Notes: generated by a model from the letters alone, not told the origin. A DNA stretch of 61,895 nt from Pelargonium nanum (GCA_036897485.1 JAYMTF010000059.1:1-61895), one strand, 5' to 3'. Counted from the stretch's first letter, positions 44,317 through 58,428 are shown. A program made the numbers and translations.

Positions 44317-45251
44317 AGAACCATTCAAGCACAAGTATCTTTTCGCAACCTGAATGGTTCCCTCGAGAAGTTCAGTTCCTTATCCCCACTATAGCACATA
44401 AAAAGTGTTTTAAGGTCTCCAAACATGTGTAGGTAGATTAAACTTTCTAAACAAAATATACTTTTGAATCGCATCATGCACAAAAGTTGGAAGGATTACA
44501 AAAGTAAATTTCCAGCTTTACCGGAAAGGAATGCACATCCAAATAGAAACTCAAATATTGAATTCAGAATTGTATGATTGGTTTCATGTTTATTGCCACA
44601 AACCAGAGCAGCAAAATTTCCCACCTTCATCTTCTTTCTCCAACTCAGCGATTCCTCGCAGATGCGATGAGAAAAAAATAATGAAAAATCCCTCCATTTC
44701 CTGAAAAAGATTGTACAAAAGTATCATATATCAGCCAAATGTTTGATTAAAAGATTTATGTCACAAATGGTTAAAGAGGTAGCAGTTCGGAACTCGAATT
44801 GGATTTGTTGTGGTTTGTATTGATAAAGACTAATCCAAATCCGTCTGAAAGTGATCTAATATTTATTTTGTGTAAAAAGTACGGATTCATGTGGATTTGC
44901 CCAATCCGATCCAAATTTTTATAGGGTAAATCCAAATATCCAATCTGACCCCAAAATTGGTCTGGTTTTACGTCAGATTGAATTCCGAATGCCCGCGGGT
45001 CGGATCCAAATTGTGAGTTCTACAAATGCTAGAGAACTTTGACCTAATAACCAATTTGGTACACGCCATAAAGTGAGGTCAACATTCACAACAAAGTGTA
45101 CCAAATTGAAAGTTCAGGAACTAAATTGACTTCTTAAAAGATTTTTGTGATCTCTAATTAAATGACAAAACATGTACTTTGCTAGTGTACTACTGCAGTC
45201 AACATACAAACTAACCTGGATCTAGAAAAGTTTTTGACGAATTTGGTAAGA

Positions 45252-48200
45252 TTATGCAGCTGCAGCCATTGGTACAGATCTGTAGCAAGCTCTTTGCACG
45301 GCACGGACAATATCATCAACCTGCATTACCAATGAAACAAACATCATGATTAGCAGTCAGAAGCCAAGCTCTGGGCTAAAAATCCACTTAATAAATCCAA
45401 AATCTGGAATAGTGGAACATCTATAACAATAAGCAAATCAGAGGGGGACCAACCTGTGGGACAGCCAATCTCTCAAGATTTGCCGCGTAGGGCATTGGGA
45501 CATCCGCTCCAGCAATCCTCTCAACTGGTGCATCTAGATAAGCAAAGCTTTCCTCAACAACAGAGGCACTGCGTGAAGAAAGAAGCAGATTGTGAGTAAA
45601 TGGTGTGGGAAAATCTTATCAGCATTTTCTTTTTCTTTTTTTGTGGGGGGAGAAAGATGACACACCAGATTTCAGCGCCAACACCATGTTGAGGAAACCC
45701 TTCTTCAACTGTTACGAGTCTGTTGGTTTTTTTTACTGAAGCATTTATTGTAGCTCTATCAAGAGGTCGGATTGAGCGCAAGTTTATGACCTATATTCAC
45801 AGGACCAATCATCAGTCTCCTAAACTGAAAATGTAATAGTTTTTTATAAAATGTTGTAAATTTTCAAAGTAATCAATTTACCTCAGCATTGATTCCTTCC
45901 TTTGCAAGTATATCAGCTGCCTGTACATAAAACGAAATTAACACAGACCAAAAAGAAGTGGAAGGAGGCAAAGGATTTATCCAACAGTAAGCCACATAGA
46001 ATTTAATTTCATAGATGAGCCAATAAGAATGTTTGTAATATAAGATAACTATCACCAACCAAGCAAGAGCTTTAGTAAAGTGTTTGAATATGATATAGCA
46101 ACATAAGAATTTCACTGAAAACAGGATGCGGTAGAAGAGATTATTAAGGTATAGAAGTCTTTTAAAGATTTACATGACAGCCATGTTATGGAAAGAGGGG
46201 GCAGCCGAGGGACCTGAATGAATAATACTGCATCTATATGACCTAGTTGACAAAACTATGGGTAATCTAACCAACTACACTGTAATCTATGAAAACTAAA
46301 ACAATGTTCCAACTTTTAAGTTTTAACTATTGAAGTCGAGACATTGAAAGCCACTAGACCTTTGGATATGTATTTAACCATCAATCCAATATATTCACAA
46401 AGTAGATGAAATATCACCTAATTACACTGCCTCGCATCACTAACATAAAAAAGGTACAGTACAAACCTGGAGTGCGTAGCCCACCATCTTTGAAAAAGCT
46501 GTGATAGTCACATCCTTTCCTTCTCTCTCAATCTGTTAAATAACAAGGGATTGCAAAACAGAAATCATAATTAGAACACAGTAGCGTACGAGAATATAGA
46601 TAATGGAAAAAATCATCGTTGACAGAAGTTTCTTGTGTTTCAGATGAAATACCTTGGCTTTCCCGATAGGGAGACAGAAACTGGAGTCAAGACATTCAGC
46701 TGAAACAGGGAATGACTCGCCATATCTAGAGGACAGCATATCAACAACAGCATAAGAATATCATTCAGACAACTTGAGTACGCAAAACACAACCACCACA
46801 TTCCACTTGGCTACTTACAACAACTCATTTTCAAGGAAAACAACGGGATCAGGATCCCTGATGGCAGCTTTCAAGAGTCCACGAGCATCTTCAGATGAGT
46901 ATGGGGCCAATACTTTCAAACCTGGGCATGAGGAATACCATGCAGCATAACACTGCAAACAACCAAAGCCAAGAGCACCACCATACATAAAGTTAACCAT
47001 ACGCTCTCAAAGAAAGACTACACTACTGAGCAGTGTAAATTGATTGGAAACAAGAAAGATGCCAAACACATAAGAAAGGCTGGCGAGTCATACATGAGAG
47101 TGTTGGGCACCAACTCCAGCAGCAGCACCATTTGGTCCTCTAAAAACAATGGGCACGTTCATTTGGCCAGCAGACATGTAGTTCGATTTGGCTGCAGAAT
47201 TGATGATGTGATCAATAGCCTGCAGAAAAGTTAAACTAATATCAATAAAATAAAATGTAAACCTTCATGGGGCTTGGACTTTGAACATTAAAAATTTGTT
47301 TGTAAGAGATCAAATGATAGTTTCTCCAACTAAAAATCTAGATAAGAAGGAATTTCTTCTTCTCTTGCAATTCAACATTTAAGAGTATTTACAACTCTTT
47401 GGGGGTCAATGAATAATATATAGAGGGAGATACATATTGATGATAATTTTCAAGTTTCAAATAAACATCACAAAACCATAACAAGTGGAATGATAGCAAA
47501 TCATGGCTTGTCAGATTAATTTTTCCAGAGTAGCACTTCCATAAATAAATATAAATACAATATCATGCACCATACTGAACATCTTACTGTTATAAAATTA
47601 ACTTTAATCATTAAATAAATAAAAAATCAATTTAGTCTAGGATCAAGAAACTATATCCAAACTAGGAAACCTCTAACCTGCATGGAGAAGTTAAATGTCA
47701 TGAATTCCACAACAGGCTTCAGACCATAGTAAGCAGCCCCAACTCCAATCCCAGTAAATCCAGCCTGTAAAACAAGCAAGAAACAAAACACGTGAGATAG
47801 TAACTACCATCAAAAAGTTCAAATGATGTATGAAGAATAACTACAATATGTCAATATATATGTGCACAGAAATATTATACAAGAAAGCTAAGTAACAGGA
47901 TGAACCTCTGTGATCGGAGTATCAAGAACCCTCTCAGGACCATACTTATCCAAAAGACCTTTGGTGATCTACACAAAATAGAATTTAATGGTTAATTTAT
48001 ACATGAATGTAAGGATTAGAATCAACATATAAGAAATCAATAAATGTGTCTAACCTTGTATGCACCTTGATATTCCCCAACCTGCATTAAAAACAAAGTA
48101 CAGACAAATATGAGAATAGCAAAAAAAAAAGGAAAAACAACTCCAGTTCACTAAGCCTCACCTCTTCACCCATCAAGAAGACTTTAGGATCAGCAGACAT

Positions 48201-48778
48201 TTCCTCGTCAAGAGCAGAGTTTAAAGCCTCTCTCACAGTCATCTGCGCAAAATTCACAAATCCAAAAGGTAACTTTACTATGTCCAGAAACTAGGCACAA
48301 GGGAGCATAAATGCCTCCAATTGTAACAAAACGAAAATCAACACCCAAGCAAGCCCCAAACATATAATCGTGAATTCCAAAATGTGCTCACCATCACCGA
48401 ATAACAATCAAGCCAAATTTAAATAGCAAATCAGATGCAGAAGTAGAAACTACAACTAGAAGCAAATCAAGCTACACTGACCTCTTTTGCGGCAGACGAG
48501 TAACCCCTCAATGCCGACACAGCAGGTCGAATTCCCTGCAAGGACCGGCCTAAAACCTAACCAAACAAACATAAAATTTCAGACAATCGAACTAACAATG
48601 CAGCAATTGAAAGCAAAATTCGAACTCCTCCAAGAGCTACCCTACTTCATACTAATTTAATCGCATCTGAATCCAAAAACCTAACACGATTACGAAATCA
48701 AAACTTAAAAAACAGCTTGAAATATAGATTTACCGAGGAACCTCCAGAGCTCATCTTTTGCCTTAGAACACCCAACAT
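45252..48778 (-). CDS. PDH2: Pyruvate dehydrogenase E1 beta subunit, mitochondrial
   Basis: Fourteen exons read downward: 48734-48778, 48482-48556, 48162-48242, 48055-48081, 47906-47968, 47678-47764, 47094-47219, 46819-46952, 46653-46725, 46467-46532, 45882-45920, 45666-45790, 45454-45568 and 45252-45320 (374 codons, close to the family length). It encodes the beta half of the thiamine-diphosphate E1 that decarboxylates pyruvate and hands acetyl to lipoyl-E2. A mitochondrial presequence with few acidic residues (MLGVLRQKM to [10 protein letters not shown]) precedes [15 protein letters not shown]. Hallmarks follow: [94 protein letters not shown] and [17 protein letters not shown]. The probable 5' untranslated intron (acceptor near 48800, donor near 49030) fits the T-rich sequence there. 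The identity is very secure; plastid E1 beta is distinct in the presequence and was set aside. Confidence 0.97.
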
Positions 48779-51700
48779 CTTGACTGAGATCGCACTAAAT
48801 CACAGTACAAATCAATCAATCAATCACTATCGCAATATTTTGGGGAACAAAAAAATTTACATAAATCAGTTCAAAATACTTGCGCGATTTCTACTTCAGA
48901 AACTCAAATCGGCAACATAAACAGAAAATTCAACTCAGAAAAATACACAAATAGTTATAAATATCTGAATCGAAGTTTCTCGGAAAATGAAAAAAAACTA
49001 AAAAAGAAAAAAGAAACAGAAAAACAATACCTAATTTGTAGTTCGCAAAGAGATTAGATCGATCGATCGAAGACGAAGCTCGCGAGATGCGAATGGAAGT
49101 GAAGAGAGAGCAAAGCGAGAGCTTTTTCAGAGGCAAAAATCGATTATTTATTTATTTTTAATTGACGGTCCACGATTCGCTACGGCTCGTTGACATATTA
49201 AGCTGTGCCCGTTACCATGGTGTTATGATGCATCCGTTCTTGGGTCCGTTGATTTTGTACCGGTCTGTGTATCGGACGGTGATTAAGTGAAAAAATCTTG
49301 GAGATGGGTAATGAGATGTACTGGATTATTACCTTCTGAGTGAAATATCTTTGCGCCTACCATGTGATGTGAACTGGCGAAAATATCCTTGGCCCAATGG
49401 GATTAGGGTGCTTGGAGGTGAGTGGGACATGATTGTAAATATGTGGAAGAGTAGGGTTAATATTGGGTTATCAATTTTTGTGGGTGGGTGGTTTGGTGTG
49501 GGTGCTATGATGTGGTTGTGGAGGCATGTGACACTTCAAAAATTGTAGAGACAATTAAGCTTTAAACTCACCATTTAGATTCCATGACTTTTACACTTTG
49601 ATATTATTAAATATTAATTAATTCAAAGCCAAATCAATGCCATTGATGCTTGTCCAATGTCCATAGTTTATAATTTTGACCTGAATTTGCGGACACTCAA
49701 ATATTAATTACTTTATTTGCGATTAAGTTATATAAAATATACTATATAATTTACCCAAATTCTTACATTTAGCATGTAAAATATGTTCTGAAATTCACAA
49801 CTCACACTTTTCATGTGACTTATGTTCATCTGAAAAAAAAACATTCAAAACCCGAGTTATCAACAACATATAGACATAAATTTCTGCATTACGTGCAAAA
49901 AATATCCAAAATCCACAACTCACCCTCTGCTTTCTATTTTGACAAAAATAATATTAAAAATCTGGTAAAATAATATCGTTATTTGAAATGATTAAAATGA
50001 AGACCTCGCAATGAAAAATGATATGTGTTAATTGCTTGGCCTACTAGACTTTGGTGGTAGTTATGACTTGTGAAACCAACTACTACCTCCCAATATAAGC
50101 ATGGTTGGATTGGTAGAACATTTAGGTAGCACAAGTGATTCTAGTACCTCTACCCCAAATCCAACCATTGTTTGGGTAAAGGGTGAGGCAAATACCAAAC
50201 TCATAGTCATGCAATAAATTGTTATGTACTTATGTTTGAAAGTGGATAAGAATTGGTCCTTTGTAAAATTCATATGCATGTGTAGTACAATGGAGTAGTT
50301 TGGTCAACATGTCTAAGCTATCATTGATGGTAATTGGAATTAAACACCATAATTATGATTAATTATGACTATGGTTTGAGGTATTGAGATTTATTGTTCA
50401 TATTTGACTTATTTTGGGAGGAAAATGGTAGCAAATAACAATGACAAAAATGTGTTGAAAAATGCTTCACTAAAAGTTGTCTATCTGAGTCTCTCATGTT
50501 ATGTGGTTTGGATTTGGGTTTGGCCCAATCAAATGGGCCTCAAAGAAGAACAATATGAAGCCCAATGTTACAAACTATATGACAGTCCAATAGGCCCATT
50601 ATAAGCTAATGTGAGCTTCTCAGAGAGACATAAACTCACAGACTGAGACTGTGATTGTGTTGGGGTTGTCCATCTTTGGTTTATAGTAACCTCTTATCCA
50701 AACCCATCTTTGGTTTGTAGACAGCTTACATCATTGTTAGGGATGAAAATTTGTGTTAACGTCGGGTTGAAAATTTAATATTATGTTAAAAGGATCATCT
50801 CGAACACAACACGTTTATTAGACAAGCTGAGTCACCAGATACTAACAAGACTCAATTATGAGCAGATTGACACAACACAATATGTTTTAATAATAAAGTT
50901 TGAAAGTACACGGCACAACCCAATCCATCACGCTTAAATAAATGGATTTGGATTTACCCAACTCAATCTGATATATTTAAAAAATTACAATTTTCCCTTT
51001 TACGAATACACCACACGTTTACTGCTTTGTGATTAAACAAGTTAGGCGAGTCAAATGGATTTGACACTAATGATAAACTGAACGGTTTGGATTAGCCGAC
51101 GAACACGATTAAAAGTGAACTCAAACCCACTAAATATAGTATCGAGTCAATCCGACTTAAAATTGCTATTTTTGATCAATTTTGGGGTCAGATCATATGA
51201 GATGTATCCTGAAAAACATAAAACACATATCAGATTGGAAAAATTTGAACGTTAATTCACACTAAAAAATAAAATCTGATATGATTTTTTCCGAGTTGAA
51301 TTCAAATTGCTATTTATCGTTTCATATTCGACAAAACCGCTCCGAACTTGATCCAAAATTTGAAATTGGAACCTATGAAGGGAGGGATAAGGTCAAACTC
51401 AATCTTGTTGGGTAGATTTAAATATCATAAGATCCAAATTATTTGAGTGTTAGCTTTATTGATTTAAAATTTGGAGAATTTGGTGTTGCTGAGATGCTAA
51501 GCAACCATATATGCAAAAGTCAACTTTGTGTGACCAAAACACCATTTTAATCGTTGATTTTGGGAACTGGTCAACGCACACAATAGATTATAGATTCCTG
51601 GTCTGCAATTGTTAGTCCCTAATGTCAAAATTGCCCCCATCCCATCATCCTCCATTGCATTTGAGAGTGACTTGCAATATGACTAGAGTTGGTTATTCGG

Positions 51701-54352
51701 GTTTGCGTACAGTTGTTTTGTTCAGGTATGAAAGACCTGACTCAAAGAGTTTTTCGATAGAATTTTGCGTGCAAAACGTAGAATTCACCCGACCACAAAA
51801 TTGTTCGGACCTATTTTATAGATCAGATTGAGGGTGCCCGTAGTTTGGTCTTGATCATCAGCTCTATTAACTAGTTGATCGAATTAGCCAAATAAATGAT
51901 TATGGTTGTACTAATCGGACTGACCAGATACTCGTGACCAAACCTAAACCAATTCGTTGGGATCGACTTTGAGTATATCTCCGATCATAATGTTCCTTTT
52001 GATATTTTGAATATCACATCATCCAGAAATACCATCAATCTAGCGAGTTGATAAACATTTGCGACATAAAACAATAATTTAACCGATCCGGCCAACCTAA
52101 TTTCTAAATCTTTGCATTTATATTTTTGTTATTTGAGTGTGGTCTACTATGGCCTGCCCACGAGATTGACAAAATTGAAAACCATACCAATTCTCTTTCT
52201 TTCTTGCCATTTCCATGAAAATGAAACCTTAATGTCAAGAGAGTGTGACGTGAAGAACTCCAAGAACCAAAAAGCTTTTGGATCATTTCTAAATCCAAAA
52301 CTACACATAAAATCCACCATCACAAGAAACCATGGTCGGCAATTTCAATTTCTTCTACACAAAAAATCCTCAAAAAAAATTGTTTATTAATTTGCTAGTC
52401 GTCGTCGATGTCCACTTGGCGCTTTCTGATTCGCTGGTGGCCCACCTTGTCTACCCAATGAGATCATCTCTCTCCGACAAGGTACCTTCTAGGTTTTGCT
52501 CTACCCTATTTTTATACAAAATTGACTCAATTGTATGATCAATAAGTGAGCATTAAGAAGATTATTTTTTAAGTATTCAAAGATGGGTGTGTTTTTCAAA
52601 AGTCAACTTTGTAGGGCTAAGTCTTGGCCCTTGCATGCGCGACACGTGTAAAATGAAGTAACCAAATTATTGTCCTTTCAATGTATATCTCAAAGATGGA
52701 AATCAAAAATAATTTTTCGAGACAATATAAAAAACATAAGCTTTTTAAGTTAAAACAGACATATAATCGTATTGGTGCAACAAGGACAAATGCAATAAAA
52801 TTGTCGTGGAAACAACTGCTCTCACTGAATTATGTTATTTCCTAGAATTACATCTTATATTTGGTAAAAAATATTTCATTTTTTTTCTTTGTGATTCTTG
52901 AATTTGTGTGACAAAAACTCTAAATTCGTTCTTGCGTAGAGTGTATTACAATAATAATACACCAAAATAATAAATGCTTTTTTTCTTCTTTTTTTTGAAG
53001 TCAAAATTGGAGAGTTTTTGAAAGGCATTGGGAGAATGAGAATCCACACTGTGCTTATACCTGCTATATGTTGCCCATCAAATTCAAATTTGACCCTTTC
53101 TTATAAGTGAAGTAACATAGAAGCAAGCAAGTTGAAAAATATAGGGTCTCATGTCAAATCACTCAAATTCAAATAAATGTCACAAATTAGAATATGGATT
53201 TTGAGATATTCTCATTGAAAGATTGTGTGTTTAAGGAAACAGTGAGAGAGTCGAAAGAGATAAAAGATTCTTCAGGAAATACTGAACATATATAGTTTCG
53301 GCTTTATACATTAAGAGGATGTGGTTGGGAGAGCTTGCTTATAGTGCAAGAAATCATAAAGAAGAAGAGTTAGAGAGCCATTTGAGCTCAATATTATGCT
53401 AATTATGTTTTAAAGTCTTGCTACTTTTACCAAATAGTATTGTCCTTTCCAATTTTTTTAGTTAATCTTGTTTCTCCTCAACAACATATGTACCAACTCT
53501 CTGTATTTTTAAGATGACAATTGTAACAAATGTTGTAGAAAAATGTGTTAAGAATGTCTTGTTTCTTTTAATGTTTGGTCATTTCACTTAATTTCTTTTC
53601 ATGTGTGAATTATCTTAGAAAAGCACTTATTTTTTAAATGACGGTAGTAGTTAGTAGAAGGTTGGTGGAATCTTAGAATTTCCATTTTTAGGTAAAAAAA
53701 TAACTAGAATTCGTTCACTAATGATTATTTCCAAAATTTAGAATCTCGTACAGTTAATTGTCGTGTTTTATAAAATTGAGTGTAAACAAAGAACAAGAAA
53801 ATACAAATTTTGAAGATGAGTGTGATTTCTTGGAGATTTGATTTCTTCTAAGAAAAACAAGAACAAGAAAGTGACAAGAGAATTGGGTTCTTTTAGAGAG
53901 TGATCTTTACAATTGCAAGGATCTTATTCTTGTTCTTGTGCTCCTCATAAAAGAGTGCTCTTTTGGCAAAGTTTTATGCAAAATTGTATCAATATATTTA
54001 CAAATATGCCATTGCCATGATCTTTTTTTCCCTCTTTCCCCTCTCTTTCCATCCAATTTTCTCCTCTGACTTTCTCAGGAAAATCACTTTCTTTTCCATG
54101 AAGGAAAAGTTTAAAAAAAGGGTTCAAGAATTGCACCAAAGTCATCACAAGAAACAACATGTTTTGAGCACAAAAAAGAGACTCATTTCACTAATCTTGA
54201 AACTCAAGGATTGATTACAAGTTTCCATTGCCTTCAATTCTTCGAATTTCGGGTTTTGAAGGTTGTTGATCACATGACAAACTAGGAAGAAGAAAAAAAA
54301 AATACTTAAACAACCAAATTATATTAGATTTCTAAAACAAGAAACTTGTTAA
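48779..54352. other. Intergenic DNA, 5.6 kb; no gene recognised
   Basis: 48779-49130 is the PDH leader, with a probable 5' intron, and promoter. The rest is AT-rich. Short ORFs at 49351, 50404, 52112 and 52332 (+) resemble nothing I know. Repeats seen: a segment starting TTAGGGATGAAAATT at 50738 and running through AACACAACACG words to about 51130 (hAT-type end), and a TAGAG-ended element at 51684-51866. The region 52380-53420 is non-coding as far as I can tell. Confidence 0.5.
51684..51866. mobile_element. TAGAG-ended degenerate hAT-like element
   Basis: The left end TAGAGTTGGTTATTCGGG and the reverse complement of the right end (TAGAGCTGATGATC) share the first five bases and a similar composition. 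The interior is degenerate and about 183 bp long. The flanking 8-mers do not match, so the boundaries are tentative. Confidence 0.35.
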
Positions 54353-56168
54353 TTACTGTTTTCTTCTAAAATTTGGTGAAGTGTTGCAACTACTACTGCT
54401 TTCTTGATCATCTGATGATTCATTACTAGAAATCTCTGTGATCCCACTCGAAGAATCCGAAGAAGACGACGAAGGTGCAACGTTTAAATCCGTCTTTCCC
54501 TTGATGAAATCATAGTAAACAGGTCTTGCTGGAACAATGTCATTGTGTTCATCTCCATTTTTAGTGTTAGTGCCTCTTTTCTTGAGAAATATCCTGCAAA
54601 GGACCCAATTTTCCATTGGTGCCATAGTGTTGTTCTGCACAAAAAGTTGAAAACAATGTTAAAAATGATTGCTCAGTGCACGAGGTTTTGACTGTTGTAT
54701 GGTCTGTAGATGGTACATGACGTGTTTTGTAGACATGACACCGTGACAATTTACGAGACTTGAAGGTACAATAAGATTGTTGACTTCTGATATTGAGGTC
54801 ACATGTCTTTTTTTTTTAACGCAAAACTCGAGATAGTGTTTAAGTTTTGGCACAATAAGGTGTCTTGTGACATTGAAGTTATAGCTTGTAGTATGGAAAA
54901 CAAACTCTATAAAAAGCAAAGGTAAGACTTGTACTTAAATGACTGTCCTCGGGCTCCACACGACACAGTGCACGAGGCTATTATGATTGTGCAGGCTTAA
55001 CTATGTTTTGAAAAGCATGTGATCGTAGGTGGGTCTTGACGCAATATTAAAGTACGACATGACTCTTTTCAGACCCACAATGGTAAGTTCCAATGAAATG
55101 AGCCGAAAAACTCACTTGGGTCGAGTTCCTTTTTTGTTGGGCATTATTGGTTTTGACGTTTTCAAGACGATACTCATGCATGATCCAATCCGTTCTAATC
55201 CCGTGAGGAGGCTTGCCTCGGTAAAAAACTAGAGTCTTCTTCATTCCGACCAATTGGTTTCCCCTAGAAGCCACAATTTTCTTGTCAATTCCTGTTGCTT
55301 TCCAAAAACCAGAACATGTTGCTCTGTTGGACCTGTTGCCATTAGGATACTTGGCCTCCCTAGTGCTGAAAAAGTACCTCTCTTTCTCCAAATCACCTAA
55401 ACAAGAAACCCATAATGATCACACTTAGTGCTTTTTCGGTTAGGCGAGAAGTCTGAAACTGTTTAAACACGTAATTTTATGCCAAACAAAAAGATAGTTT
55501 GAAGTTTATAAACAACGTCTAAGTGCAACATATTCTCACTATTGTAAAATACGAGATGTCATTTAAGACGCATTTTTATATGTTTTTGCATGAAAGCACT
55601 GTTCATATCTCAAACTTGCAAATCCAACATAAAAAGACAACGACCTTATTGTTACGCTTAGACCGACCATTTGAATTTGGCAAGAAACCAAGAAATATAA
55701 AGAAAATAGCGTCTAGTACTCTATACTCCCATTATTATGGAGGTTAGAAACGTCATTTATGCATGCAGCTTTACCTATTTTTGCAGGAAAACACCACTCT
55801 TATCTCGAATTTGCAAGTTCAATACAGAGATAACAACACGCCTAATACACCAAACTCTAACTATTACAGAGTCCAAGAATAACAAACTCCGAGACAACAA
55901 TTTTACTGTTGCGCCAAGACTGACCCACCCACCCTCCGAACCCGACAAAGAAACAAAGAAAAAGACCAGGAAATGGGAAGAACAAACCTGGCAAATCCCA
56001 AGGATCAGCTCTACAAACATCAAATTCAGGGATGATAGAGGCAGGAAGTGGACAACAAAAGGCCTTTCTCTTCAAGTACTCAACAACAAGCTCTTCATCT
56101 GTGGGATGGAACCTAAAACCAGGTGGCAATCTAACCAAACCATCCTTCACAAAACTAGCCTTCTCCAT
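54353..56168 (-). CDS. NAC083: NAC transcription factor, NAC083/VNI2 type
   Basis: Three exons read downward: 55988-56168, 55116-55396 and 54353-54634 (247 codons), with introns at the positions usual for NAC genes. The NAC domain occupies about residues 13-170. Subdomain A is [16 protein letters not shown] to C run through DPWDLPG and [15 protein letters not shown], then [15 protein letters not shown] is [14 protein letters not shown] and E is [10 protein letters not shown], with [13 protein letters not shown] at the end. The tail [19 protein letters not shown] and the terminal SSSCN-FRR match, from memory, Arabidopsis ANAC083/VNI2. That protein represses VND7-driven xylem vessel differentiation and activates stress genes in ageing leaves. 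DNA binding and nuclear action follow from the family. The ATG at 56168 begins [10 protein letters not shown] as in relatives. The antisense reading at 55737-56270 is a shadow. Confidence 0.95.
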
Positions 56169-56317
56169 CAAAACCCAATATTTTTTTTGAGTTTTGTGAT
56201 CAACCCAATTGAGCTAAGGTCTTTGAGAATTGGTCTATACAAAAAAAAATCTTTTTTTTTTAGAGGTTGAGATTGAATTTGAAGGTGGTGTTGAAGGAGA
56301 AATCAAGAAAAGGAAGC

Positions 56318-56326
56318 TTTTTTATA
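56318..56326 (-). promoter_or_regulatory. TATA box of the NAC gene
   Basis: CTATAAAAAA on the minus strand, about 150 bases upstream of the ATG at 56168, preceded by a CT microsatellite on the gene's strand (about 56332-56342). Confidence 0.6.
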
Positions 56327-58264
56327 GTAATGGAGAGAGAGAATAAGACAGAGGCATTTGGCGTAAATTAGACTCAAACTCCATTGACACTATGTTGTAT
56401 GTTTTAACTTAAACACAAAAACAAAGTAAATAAATAATAGTTTGTGTCTTAATTGAAAAAGGTTGGGAAGTTTTTATGGTTTAAACGAAACCAAAAACCA
56501 AAAAAACCTATGGATGTTTCCAAACTCTAAGGTCTAGTTTTGTTCGACCTTTGTGTATGGGAATAACCGAAGCTGTTAAAAGACACTTTCCAACGTTTTC
56601 CTTTCTTCCCAATTTCACTTTCATGTATTGTTACGAAATTACCATTTTGCCCTTTTCGCAAAAAATGAGGTTAGTTGTTAAATTTGACATTTTGTACGTA
56701 GGACTGCAAACTGAGTGACCTATGTTTTGGGGAGGTCATCAGAGTCGGTGTCAAACTTGGATGATTGGGTTAAACTCTCTACCTCCGTTGAAATCTGTTC
56801 TCTTTGTGGACGATATATAGCTATTTCCTTTATATTAAAACTAAGTTAAATTTGAATAAATTTAGTGAAAATTATAGCCTTTTTAAAAAAAATATGGACA
56901 TTATATTTCACGTTTGTGCATCACATTTTTAATAACTGAGAGAAACGTTAACAATATGTCAATATCATTTTCAATCTGTCTAATCATAATTTTAAGAGAT
57001 TTCTTCTATTTCAAAGCCAGTACTAATCACGTTGATAGTAATTTTCAATAATTTCACAATCAAATTAAATGGACGGATCTAATTTGATAAGAACGTGAAC
57101 GAAGATCTTGTTCGATTCTCTAACAACTTGAGAAGATCTTGATTACACTCGATGTTATTACAAATCAAAATGAAGGGTATTTTGGTCATTTCACGCTGAA
57201 AACGAAAAGGAAGTGCCCAACATAGGAAGGAAGATGCGGAGGTTGCAGCCTCGTGAGGGTGAAGTCACCGTATGTCACGGTCACAGCTGGACAACACCCA
57301 CTTGTAGCCAAGCCTTTATTGATAAAGCTTTGTGAAAGTACAGAAGTGCCCCTCCCTCAAGGTCTCTCACCACAACCTCACATCTTATCTTGTTTTTTGA
57401 AAGATTATGTAATGATATGCTCATATTGTTGAAACCCAAGGGAACAAGTTTGTTAGCCATTGCCTTGTCAACCAACCTTTAGTACCATCAAAATGTCCAC
57501 TCCTTATTTAGTATTATTATAATCATCATTATTCATCAATGATTCATCTCTATTTTCTATTCAATCCCTTGATTTTCAAGAAAAACACATGTAGTCCACA
57601 TCAAATCCTAGTAAGGTTTTATCAAATTTGAAAGAGTTTTGCATTTCTTGCAAAATTATTATTTGAATTGATGTAGTATTTGACATGAGATGTCACTCTA
57701 GAGATTGAATATGGAGAAAAATGCTTAGTCTTTGAGTTATTATGTGAGGTTAAGCCAACTTGATGCACCTAGTTTGATTCGGGGTAAAATTTGACATTAT
57801 TAGCCGATTTTCTTATTTTTGTTTCTGGAAAAATGTTTCAAGTTTGGGGTTTTATGAGCTTTGTGAAGGACGAAGCTTTTTAGTTTGGATCCCATCTTTC
57901 AGCGGTGGAAGTTTGAGTTTTGAGTTGACATTTTTTGTTGTTGTTCAGGATGAAAATGTTTCATTTGACTCTGAATTGAAATGGTTGAGAGCTTGTTTTG
58001 CAGGTTGAATTTTACATGCAAAATGTCTTAGTTCATGTGAGTATGTCCGACTTATTCCGCAGTATCTATAGAAACATCTAACATTGTTTCACAAATTAGT
58101 TTGATCTATTTTATAGAACTCAATCTTATAGATATTTGTGTCAAATTTTGAGTGCCCGTGAACTAGGGTCCAAATTGAGGACTCTCTTGGTCCAAACACA
58201 TTCATTTTCAAGCAACTTGCTTGAGTGTCTAGATAGAACATCATTTATACAATTTAATGAAATC

Positions 58265-58428
58265 TATGCACATGTAACACATTGGTGGATTATGAAATAT
58301 GATGAGGTGACATTATGTACTAATAGATTAGCTAAGTCTTTGTGCAGATAATGAATATTTATGCACATGAAATGCATTGGTGGATTATGAATTTTATTGA
58401 AGTGACATTTAATAGGTTAGATGAGTTT
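58265..58428. repeat. Tandem duplication, unit about 95 bp
   Basis: TATGCACATG followed by CATTGGTGGATTATGA, GAGGTGACATT or GAAGTGACATT, and TAATAGATTAG or TAATAGGTTAG, occurs at 58265 and again at 58360. Confidence 0.8.

Larger units (their letters stand above)
42507..45251. other. Intergenic DNA between the BAR-like and PDH E1 beta genes
   Basis: 42507-42700 is the BAR-like gene's leader and promoter. The segment 43440-43600 shares CGTACATTTAT and GCTTACATA words with 15050-15190. At 44011-44316 lies a hAT-like element with a partial duplication of its right half. A further degenerate GGATTTG/CCAATCCGA repeat covers about 44785-45025. The PDH 3' untranslated region probably covers the segment just below 45251. 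No gene seen. Confidence 0.55.

Noticed and set aside
55737-56270. 177-codon plus-strand ORF antisense to NAC exon 1
   Set aside because: It overlaps the NAC exon and its intron on the opposite strand, shows no domain, and is explained by the composition of the NAC exon.
57281-57475. 64-codon minus-strand ORF downstream of the NAC promoter
   Set aside because: It has no recognisable domain or leader and lies in a patch with short repeats; too weak to call a gene.
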